This document shows positions 57,684-64,000 of a DNA stretch of 64,000 nt, piece by piece. A program made the translations under genes and the position numbers. The notes beneath the pieces were generated by a model. That model was not told the origin of the DNA. It made no database searches and saw only the letters and a list, made by a program, of their open reading frames with translations. Every line of letters begins with the position of its first letter. Position 1 is the stretch's first letter. Where the stretch lies: assembly GCA_030538235.1 (NCBI GenBank), contig JAUNUJ010000001.1, forward strand, positions 209,749 to 273,748, in the 5' to 3' direction. This stretch comes from Alcaligenaceae bacterium (GTDB lineage Bacteria; Pseudomonadota; Gammaproteobacteria; Burkholderiales; Burkholderiaceae_B).

Positions 57684-58739
57684 TCATACACAGCAAAGGC
57701 TGGTTCCGCAAAGAGGGTCATCGAGTATGTCGCCACTTGGTTTGTCAGAAGACCAGGGGTCACCGGAATCGTTAGCATTGTTGTCAGCGCTTTGAGTCTC
57801 GTTTTGAGGTGGATTGTAAGCCTCACGTTCGGCCTTAGTGAGCTCAGCCTGATTGGCGGGAGCTGAGCCGGGGTGATAACTGCCGTTATCGCTTGGGAAG
57901 CCCCTAGTAAGCTCTGAGGCTTTCTGACTGCTTGACTTGGGACACCAAATTCCGCTGCACTCATGCAGGGATGCCGGATTTTCTGAATTACCCGGCAGGG
58001 CTTTATCTAATTCAGCTATTTGCCCGTGCCATTGTACTTTGGAGTCGGGATGATTGGGCCATTGTACTGGGTGTGACTGCATGCCGATATGTGAACTCAG
58101 CTCCATGGGTAAGTAGCCGGCTTGATAATAACCCTGCTTAAACTTAGAGCCAGTGCTACCACTTAAGAGCTTAATTAAACCGCTGACTCCGGGAACTAAA
58201 GATTTGTATGGATAGATTAAGTTTACGCTTAAAATATTTGCTTCATAAATGCTTTCTTGTGAATGTAGGCCAATGCTTTTTTCCTGATGTTGTTCAAATT
58301 GGTAGTTATTATTGATAGCTGGAAAACCGCTAATACGTGAGATTTCTAGATCACTTTGTTTAAAGTCCATGAAGTGTTCAGGTGTTGGTGAGCTGATCGT
58401 GATGCGCCATGGTGTCAGACCGGTTTGTTGAGCGACTGCTAATAAATAGGCATCGCGTCTGGCCTCAATGCTCTTATACTGACCGGCCGGGACAAACAAT
58501 GGTTTTAGGGCTTTTTCAAAACTCTCGATTATCTCTTCAGGTCGAGCATGTGAGACAGAGGCCGCACGTTGTGCTTCCAATAAGGCATAGCGAATATGCT
58601 GCTTTTGTATATACCAACGTGCAGTTTCTGTGGCACCCATCGCTAATAGTAAGACCGGCACCGCAGTTACCAGAAATTCGATAATTGCACTGCCTCGCTG
58701 TGAGCTCAGATGGGAAGAGGGGGGTTTGACATTTCTCAT
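57684..58739 (-). CDS. TadE-like pilus-assembly domain protein
   Basis: A 351-residue protein with a TadE-type N-terminus: a short basic leader, then RGSAIIEFLVTAVPVLLLAMGATETARWY (split here in description as one hydrophobic helix, about 15-40). In TadE a glutamate near the start of the helix is typical; Glu21 fits. The rest is a large extracytoplasmic region ending in an acidic, Asn/Ser/Pro-rich tail with a Cys-containing end (CGTSLCCV). No tad or pilus genes are near, so its partners are elsewhere or lost. Confidence 0.65.
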   Translation of the reverse strand: MRNVKPPSSHLSSQRGSAIIEFLVTAVPVLLLAMGATETARWYIQKQHIRYALLEAQRAASVSHARPEEIIESFEKALKPLFVPAGQYKSIEARRDAYLLAVAQQTGLTPWRITISSPTPEHFMDFKQSDLEISRISGFPAINNNYQFEQHQEKSIGLHSQESIYEANILSVNLIYPYKSLVPGVSGLIKLLSGSTGSKFKQGYYQAGYLPMELSSHIGMQSHPVQWPNHPDSKVQWHGQIAELDKALPGNSENPASLHECSGIWCPKSSSQKASELTRGFPSDNGSYHPGSAPANQAELTKAEREAYNPPQNETQSADNNANDSGDPWSSDKPSGDILDDPLCGTSLCCV

Positions 58740-58834
58740 AGGAAATAGTATGCGTATATCTCACTTTTAGGGCAATACACAAAACTACATACAGAAAAAC
58801 CTAGATTCCTCGGGCTTTAGCGGAACAACAAAAA

Positions 58835-58867
58835 ACCGGTTCTATAATCAAGAACCGGTTCCTTTTT
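58835..58867. terminator. Terminator downstream of hslO
   Basis: AACCGGTTCT and AGAACCGGTT make a 10-bp stem with a 7-base loop; minus-strand transcripts run into TTTTTTGTTG after it, and the plus strand has CCTTTTT. Confidence 0.8.
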
Positions 58868-58883
58868 AACTGTTAATTATCAC

Positions 58884-59807
58884 TTAATGTGCGCTAGGAT
58901 TTTCCTGAACAGGAATTTTGTCTTTATCTATAAAGAGTTGGGCGCATTCGATTGCATCAAAATGATAGGGCTTGCCACAGTAATCACAACTGACATCAAT
59001 CTCACCGCGTTCTTCGAGAATAGAATCTACTTCCACGACGCCGAGCATACGTAGCATATCGGCTACCCGTTCGCGGTTGCAGCTGCAGAACCATTGAATA
59101 GAATGATCTTCCTCTGTTTTGACTAGTTGATCTTCCCAGAATAGGCGATGTACTAGTTCGTTTTCGGCAAGTTTAAGTTGCTCTTCTGCTGTCACAGTTT
59201 GAATAAAATGACCTGCTTTTTCCCAATTTTCTTCGGCTTTTTCTTTATCTATCACGATACCGCCGGTAGTGGCTAAGCGTTGTAATAGAATGCCCGTGGC
59301 TTTGTTGTCATCGGCGGCCAGACGAATATGAGTATCCAATTGTTCGGAGCTGCTCATATAATTTTCTAGCACTTCGGCCACGCTATTGCCCTGTAGAGCA
59401 ACGATACCTTGATAGGCTTGTTGACCCTCTTGGCGATCCTTGAGGTCTAAAATCACCACAAAGTGACCACTGCGATTCGGGTTGACAAGTTCCTGAAAGG
59501 TTGCGGTTTCAGTAATCGCATATTCCTGACGCAATTTCACGGTAGCACGGATTCGCAGATTAGAATCGCACTCAACCACCAATAAGGCGATGGGGCCATC
59601 ACCCTGGATTTGCAGTATTAGGCTGCCATCAAATTTGATATTTGAAGCGAGCAGGACGGATGCGGCACACAGTTCGCCCAATAGTTTTTCGATGACTTTA
59701 GGGTGTTTTTGATGTTGACGGGCATCTTGCCAAGTTTGACTAAGATTAGCCGTCTGGATGCGCATGCTGCGATCAGCAAAGAGATATTTTTTTAATAAAT
59801 CGTTCAT
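58884..59807 (-). CDS. hslO: Redox-regulated chaperone Hsp33
   Basis: A holdase that is activated when oxidation releases zinc from four cysteines. The 307-residue protein has the Hsp33 core and the C-terminal switch with CSCNRERV and CDYCGKPYHF. It is preceded by the family block SSEQLDTHIRLAAD. It stands between the terminator and a convergence-free spacer, apparently monocistronic. Confidence 0.95.
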   Translation of the reverse strand: MNDLLKKYLFADRSMRIQTANLSQTWQDARQHQKHPKVIEKLLGELCAASVLLASNIKFDGSLILQIQGDGPIALLVVECDSNLRIRATVKLRQEYAITETATFQELVNPNRSGHFVVILDLKDRQEGQQAYQGIVALQGNSVAEVLENYMSSSEQLDTHIRLAADDNKATGILLQRLATTGGIVIDKEKAEENWEKAGHFIQTVTAEEQLKLAENELVHRLFWEDQLVKTEEDHSIQWFCSCNRERVADMLRMLGVVEVDSILEERGEIDVSCDYCGKPYHFDAIECAQLFIDKDKIPVQENPSAH

Positions 59808-59936
59808 AGAGTTGTGGCTATGCCTGAATAATTAAAGACTTTAAGATTAAGAACAGTCTTTTTGGGGGACTAAAAGCACTATATGTGTTCTGCGGCACGC
59901 TTTTTCAAGGGCCGAGACAGGGGACATGAGGCGTTA

Positions 59937-60461
59937 TTAATTATCAATGCGCTTAAGATGTTCGCGATAAGTGCGACCCTGTTCAACATAATGTTGAGTT
60001 CCTCTATGGCTTCGTTCAAGATCTTCAGGACTTACTTCACGTAAAATCTTGGCAACACCGACAACCACTGAATTATCAGGGATGATCTTGCCTTCAGGAA
60101 TCAGCGCACCGGCTCCTATAATGCAGTTTTTACCAATCACGGCATTGTTTAAAATGGTCGCGCTCATACCAATCAAACTTCCGTCACCGATGGTGCAGCC
60201 ATGGAGCATGACTTTATGACCGACGGTGACATTTTTACCAACATAGAGTGGGGTACCGGCATCAATATGAAGCACCGAACCCTCTTGGATGTTGCTATTT
60301 TCGTCAATGGTGATGGTGTCATTGTCGGCACGAATAATCACGCCAGGCCAGATACTGACATTGGCCTTAAGAGTGACTTGACCAACTAGAATCGCCCCAT
60401 CAAATACAAATGCGCTGGGGTCAATTGTCGGTTTAAGATCAGCTAATTCATAAATGGCCAT
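59937..60461 (-). CDS. Gamma-carbonic anhydrase family protein
   Basis: A 174-residue left-handed beta-helix protein of the YrdA/PaaY type, probably binding metal at trimer interfaces. The three expected histidines lie in VLHIDAG and VGHKVMLHGC. Hexapeptide repeats run from about residue 12 to 145, followed by a C-terminal helix (QHYVEQGRTYREHL). The start at 60461 is preferred because AGGAG is only 3 bases from the alternative ATG at 60464. Carbonic anhydrase activity in this subgroup is not assured. Confidence 0.88.
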   Translation of the reverse strand: MAIYELADLKPTIDPSAFVFDGAILVGQVTLKANVSIWPGVIIRADNDTITIDENSNIQEGSVLHIDAGTPLYVGKNVTVGHKVMLHGCTIGDGSLIGMSATILNNAVIGKNCIIGAGALIPEGKIIPDNSVVVGVAKILREVSPEDLERSHRGTQHYVEQGRTYREHLKRIDN

Positions 60462-60491
60462 CATGTCTCCTGGCTTGTTTGAAAAAAGATG

Positions 60492-61853
60492 TTAGACGCG
60501 GAATATATAGCCGTCATCATCCTGATAAGCGGCGATACCTGTGCTATACCAACCGTCCATGGTTTCAATTTCGTGGATTTGGGCTTGTTGCCAATAATGT
60601 GTAGCTAAGCCGGGGTCGTCATGGCCATGGTAATCAATGGCGGCGACGGCTAGGATGCCTTTGGTGCCATTAGTAACCGGCATCCCCTCATCGTCAATAA
60701 TGCTATAACGACGGCCTGGAAATACGTGGCCCATACTGTCCTTACGATCAGGCCATTTTTCGGCGCTGTCGCCACTCAGATAAATAAAGCCAACATCAGA
60801 GTAGAAGCCGTTTAAAGAGGCATTGAAACGCTCTTTGACCCAGTCTTTTAGTTCAATACTTTTCTCATGATCGGGAATAGAGACACAACGAATGGCTAGT
60901 TCATACTCTGGTAATGGTTCATCAAAGTCGCGAATACGCTCTAATTCCTCGGCAGTGGTCAGGATATTGGTGACTTGGTAATGTTCTAACAAGGTAAATA
61001 GTCGTGGAATCGTGCGACCGCTAGGGCAACCCACAATCGAATGGCCGAAGTATAAAGCCGGTAAGAGTGAATTAATTAAACCCTCACCGCTATTCCAGTC
61101 ATAGGAAGACCAAAAAATGTCTTTTTTTCTGGGAAACCAGTTCTGAGATGCAACAAAACCGGGCAGAGCCCCAATTAAGGCGCGATGCGGCAGGATAGTC
61201 GCTTTAAGCTCTGGGTCAAAAGGAATATCGTTTTTAATTTTTCTATCTAGCGGCTCAGGACTCGGATCGGGCTGCGGATAAATCATCATGGCGGGACTAT
61301 CAGAGGGCGTATTAATCGCGACAAATTGACTCGGTTGGCGAGCCAATAAGGTTTCTAGTGCGATCATGCGATCGTCTTCGGTGTCGACGCCGATGATTTG
61401 TTTGACCAGAGTTTGGTTGTCTAGCGAGGCCATAAATGGCGCTAGGGTGTGTTTATCGATAATCGCCACTTTGGCTTGACTATCAATCACCCGAGGTGCG
61501 TACTGATAGCTGCTTAGACCGGCAGTCAGAGGCACAGCAATAGCACCGACAGTAAAAGCGGCTAACATGGCCACCGCACTGTCAGTCGAATGCTGCAGTG
61601 TAATAATAATACGGTCCTGTGGTTGCACTCCCATGCGCACCAAGCCATTGGCCAGTTTGTTAACACGTTCAGAGAGCTGACGGTAAGAATACATCGTCAG
61701 TTGACCCACTTGGTCCTCAAAAAAAATCGCGGCTTGTTGGCGCACTTCTTGGGGATTCGTTGCCCAACGATGGCAGCAGTAGTCGGCCATATTGAAATGT
61801 TCTGGCACCAACCACCGATAAGACTGGTATAGGTCTTGATATTGATCAGTCAT
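60492..61853 (-). CDS. Degenerate AMP-binding (acyl-CoA synthetase-like) protein
   Basis: A 453-residue relative of acetyl/acyl-CoA synthetases. The N-terminal fold is well kept (TYRQL-type YSYRQLSERVNKLANGL, FPRKKDIFWSSYDWNSGEGL), but catalytic parts are lost. The ATP loop (normally YTSGTTGxPKG) reads IYPQPDPSPEPLDRK near 191-205, the A5 motif is NGFYSDVG instead of YGxTE, the ribose-binding aspartate of STGD is Ile440, and the protein ends at DDDGYIFRV, so the whole C-terminal domain with the catalytic lysine (about 110 residues) is absent. It is probably a pseudoenzyme or a late-stage pseudogene. Confidence 0.75.
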   Translation of the reverse strand: MTDQYQDLYQSYRWLVPEHFNMADYCCHRWATNPQEVRQQAAIFFEDQVGQLTMYSYRQLSERVNKLANGLVRMGVQPQDRIIITLQHSTDSAVAMLAAFTVGAIAVPLTAGLSSYQYAPRVIDSQAKVAIIDKHTLAPFMASLDNQTLVKQIIGVDTEDDRMIALETLLARQPSQFVAINTPSDSPAMMIYPQPDPSPEPLDRKIKNDIPFDPELKATILPHRALIGALPGFVASQNWFPRKKDIFWSSYDWNSGEGLINSLLPALYFGHSIVGCPSGRTIPRLFTLLEHYQVTNILTTAEELERIRDFDEPLPEYELAIRCVSIPDHEKSIELKDWVKERFNASLNGFYSDVGFIYLSGDSAEKWPDRKDSMGHVFPGRRYSIIDDEGMPVTNGTKGILAVAAIDYHGHDDPGLATHYWQQAQIHEIETMDGWYSTGIAAYQDDDGYIFRV

Positions 61854-61954
61854 AGTATAAGAAGTGAAGTAAATACGGTGAAAAGCGTGCGAAATGGTAA
61901 CATTTCGGCAATATTTCCTATGATTTTAACATTTTTAGGATTTTTAGCTAGTAC

Positions 61955-62497
61955 CTATTTTTTAATGTTAATCAGTTCGGTTCCGACCAAGACATCATGA
62001 AGCATTTGACGGTCCTTTCTAAAGAAGGTTGGTAGCAAGTTTAAGAAGGGGCAAATAACAATAAACATGGTAATTGATTTCCATCCGACGACGAGAGCAA
62101 CCTGATTAACAATAAAGGCACCAAGTAGCGGTAGGATCCACATTAAGACATAGCGAGCGATGGCCTGCACCCAGGTGAGACGTGGGTGCAATTTGTTGCG
62201 CAGAGCGATCCCCCAAGCTTTCATGGCTACAGTTTGTCCGCGTCTAAACCATGACAGTAAGAAATACGTCCCTAGCAGCAGAAAGAGGGCTAATTGGCGT
62301 TGCCACATTAGACGATCGGCCTCGTGGCTTTGTGTGAGGGTATCAAAAATATAAGCCCCCACAAAAACCAAACCAAATAACAACATGCCTTCGTACATCA
62401 TGCTGGCGAAGAGTTTTAAACGTCTAGGATAGCGATCGTTAGTGATAGGCGACTGTTGGAGAGAATCCGTTTCAATTGTGGTGTTTATCTTATTCAT
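61955..62497 (-). CDS. RDD family membrane protein
   Basis: A 180-residue inner-membrane protein with the RDD pattern: Arg-rich entry (YPRRLKLFASMMYEG), about four helices, and QTVAMKAWGI and DRQMLHDVLVGT blocks. Family roles include ion transport, but the substrate is unknown. The frame opens at 62554, inside the upstream gene; the start at 62497 (MNKINTT) leaves a 16-base gap to the methyltransferase stop and is preferred. Confidence 0.8.
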   Translation of the reverse strand: MNKINTTIETDSLQQSPITNDRYPRRLKLFASMMYEGMLLFGLVFVGAYIFDTLTQSHEADRLMWQRQLALFLLLGTYFLLSWFRRGQTVAMKAWGIALRNKLHPRLTWVQAIARYVLMWILPLLGAFIVNQVALVVGWKSITMFIVICPFLNLLPTFFRKDRQMLHDVLVGTELINIKK

Positions 62498-62513
62498 CTT
62501 GATTATTGCCTGG

Positions 62514-64000
62514 CTATTGATCGCGGAAACTGTCACGTACCATATCAAATACAAACATACGAGTCTCTAAATTACCGTTATAGAGCGGGATGCGACGTTG
62601 GGCTTTAAGACGTAATTTCTTCGGTAGCTCGAGGTCACTGGTAATAATATTAACTCGCCAGCCATCGAATTCATTTTTGAGTCGACCGGAGAAAGGTTGC
62701 CAGATATCGTCCTGACCGCTATCGAGACGCTCACCATAAGGTGGGTTGGTGATAATCACACCATGCTCGCTCGGTGCTTCAAGCTCTAAGGCATTTTTAA
62801 CTTGGAGTTTAATGCTATTAGGATTTAGGTTTGCTCTTTCCATATTAGCTCTAACGGCTTCAATCGCTTCTTCAGAAATGTCTGAGCCATAAAGCGGTGT
62901 ATCTAAGGTCGGTTTAATATTGGCAAAGGCTTCATCTCTTAGGGCATGCCAAAGTTCTTTTTGGTGATTTCTTAGGCGCATAAATTGGAAGGGACGATGC
63001 AGGCCCGGTGGTACATTTTGAGCCCACCATGCGGCCTCAATTAGAATTGTGCCACTACCGCAAAAAGGATCTAATAAGGCTTGACCTGGTTCCCAACCAG
63101 CAAGTGCCAACATGCCGGCAGCTAAGTTTTCACGCAGTGGGGCCGCACCTTTATCGAGACGCCAACCGCGTTTAAATAAAGATTCACCTGAGGTATCTAA
63201 ATAAAGTGTTGCCTGCTCTCTATATAAGAACAGATGAACTTTAGCATCAGGTCTGACGGTATCAATTGAAGGTCGTTCGCCTTCTTGCTCACGAATGCGG
63301 TCAACAATGCCGTCTTTTGCTTTTAAGTTACAGAAGTGTAGACTTTGCATCGGACTTCTAATGGCCGAGGTATCGACACGCAAGGTGTGTTCCGGGCCAA
63401 AGAAATGCTCCCATGCGGTTCTGTAGGCAAGCTGATAAACATCATCTTCAGAATGTACTTCGCCTTGGGCAACTTGGAGTAAAATTCGGGTGGCTAGGCG
63501 GCTATATAAATTCGCCTTCATCATACCTAACCAGTCGGTTTTGAAATGTACGCCTGAACGCCCGACATCAACCTCACTAAAGCCTAAGTGTTTTAACTCC
63601 TGTCCAAGAGTCTCTTCCAGTCCTTGAGGGCAGGTGGCAAACGCAGTGGCTAGTTGTTCCGGTGCTTCAGGGTTGTAATTACTGCCTTTAGGGGTCGGAC
63701 GACCGGGACGAGGATCTAAACGTGGCGCGCTACGAGGAGCTTCAGGTCTTAGGCCGCGGCCTTCACCACCGCGGGTGTCGTATCTATTACGGCGCTCACC
63801 GCCACGCGCATCGAATCTATCACGACGTTCGCCATCATCACGGCGATTATCCCAACGATCGCCACCGCGGGTGTCACGACGACTGTCATCGCGTCTTTCA
63901 TACCTATCGCGACGCTCACCGCTCTCAGGTCTTGGGCCGCGGCCTTCACCGCCACGCGCATCGAATCTATCACGACGTTCGCCATCATCACGGCGATTAT
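62514..64000 (-). CDS. rlmL: RlmL-type 23S rRNA methyltransferase with an RG/RD-rich N-terminal extension (partial)
   Basis: At least 494 codons are open and the gene continues past the window edge. From about 63650 downward it has the RlmL/YcbY N-half fold: ATAFATCPQGLEE, the THUMP region, then SAM motif LLDPFCGSGTILIEAAW and catalytic TNPPYGERL, which in this family methylates N2 of a 23S guanine. The RlmK half of E. coli RlmKL is absent. No ATG occurs where RlmL normally starts; the frame runs on through a linker into a repetitive Arg/Gly/Asp/Glu-rich segment (63740-64000) with a 50-residue repeat. That segment should be disordered and may bind RNA. Confidence 0.82.
   Translation of the reverse strand, partial: NRRDDGERRDRFDARGGEGRGPRPESGERRDRYERRDDSRRDTRGGDRWDNRRDDGERRDRFDARGGERRNRYDTRGGEGRGLRPEAPRSAPRLDPRPGRPTPKGSNYNPEAPEQLATAFATCPQGLEETLGQELKHLGFSEVDVGRSGVHFKTDWLGMMKANLYSRLATRILLQVAQGEVHSEDDVYQLAYRTAWEHFFGPEHTLRVDTSAIRSPMQSLHFCNLKAKDGIVDRIREQEGERPSIDTVRPDAKVHLFLYREQATLYLDTSGESLFKRGWRLDKGAAPLRENLAAGMLALAGWEPGQALLDPFCGSGTILIEAAWWAQNVPPGLHRPFQFMRLRNHQKELWHALRDEAFANIKPTLDTPLYGSDISEEAIEAVRANMERANLNPNSIKLQVKNALELEAPSEHGVIITNPPYGERLDSGQDDIWQPFSGRLKNEFDGWRVNIITSDLELPKKLRLKAQRRIPLYNGNLETRMFVFDMVRDSFRDQ
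63796..64000. repeat. Direct repeat, 55 bp identical at a 150-bp period, inside the methyltransferase gene
   Basis: Bases 63796-63850 are identical to 63946-64000 at the window edge. The period of 150 bp equals 50 codons, so the repeat preserves the reading frame, and shorter partial copies of ERRDR and RGGE codons fill the rest. Confidence 0.85.

Noticed and set aside
60474-60491. Possible remnant of the missing C-terminal domain of the AMP-binding protein
   Set aside because: Only a few bases separate its stop codon from the next gene's ribosome site, and no A8 or A10-type motif can be read there.
63749-63991. An 80-codon minus-strand frame rich in Ala, Val and Met with internal repeats
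   Set aside because: It is an out-of-frame shadow of the RG/RD-rich part of the methyltransferase gene. The frame continuous with the RlmL core reads through the same bases and explains the repeats.

Overview
The window looks like a contiguous piece of a betaproteobacterial chromosome, most likely an Alcaligenaceae-type member of the Burkholderiales with a low GC content for that group (AT-rich spacers; GC not computed). The gene order points this way: ompA, ubiG, gph, then gyrA-serC-pheA-hisC-tyrA-aroA-cmk-rpsA-ihfB-lapA-lapB-hldA-hldD, followed by a cbb3 oxidase cluster with a linked fnr. A circularly permuted (two-piece) tmRNA gene agrees with the betaproteobacterial lineage known to carry that form. 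No phage, insertion sequence, CRISPR array or resistance island was seen; most of the window is core chromosome.

Layout. 1-6.7 kb: a UspA protein, a 1.3 kb gene-free stretch with a regularly spaced DnaA-box array, the glyoxylate-shunt pair glcB and aceA (minus strand), a gene-poor stretch and tRNA-Arg(ACG). 6.8-18.5 kb: copA, lexA, an aromatic/aspartate aminotransferase, uvrB, three poorly characterised genes, rdgC, recA and recX; lexA and recA each have a perfect LexA box. 18.5-28.8 kb: argH, nadE with a PII gene, ubiC, an RluF-type pseudouridine synthase, a lipoprotein, a lytic transglycosylase, the Prc protease and an unknown gene. 28.9-32.2 kb: permuted ssrA, then an OmpA-like lipoprotein, gph, ubiG and ompA on the minus strand. 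32.6-48.5 kb: the gyrA-to-ihfB aromatic amino acid and translation run, a 35-codon membrane microprotein, lapA/lapB, heptose genes and a ComEA-like protein. 48.6-57.3 kb: cysM, a CcoI-like membrane protein without catalytic domains, ccoS, ccoNOQP, ccoG, a short ccoH and fnr. 57.7-64 kb (minus strand): a TadE-like protein, hslO, a gamma-carbonic anhydrase, a degenerate AMP-binding protein, an RDD protein and an RlmL-like methyltransferase whose Arg/Gly/Asp-rich N-terminus runs off the window.

The genes form recognisable modules: acetate use (aceA/glcB), SOS repair (lexA, recA, recX, rdgC, uvrB), NAD synthesis next to nitrogen sensing (nadE/PII), shikimate to Phe/Tyr synthesis, LPS heptose and LPS quality control (hldA/hldD, lapA/lapB), and microaerobic respiration (cco genes plus FNR).

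The most unusual observations are: (1) a P1B-ATPase-derived protein in the cbb3 cluster that keeps eight membrane segments and the CPC motif but lacks the actuator, phosphorylation and nucleotide-binding domains; (2) an NAD synthetase whose glutaminase domain has lost its catalytic Cys and Lys, directly upstream of a PII gene; (3) a truncated adenylate-forming enzyme with an eroded ATP loop; (4) four DnaA-box modules at about 300 bp spacing beside an AT-rich tract, a candidate replication origin or DnaA-titration site; (5) the permuted tmRNA; and (6) the repetitive RG/RD-rich extension on the rRNA methyltransferase.
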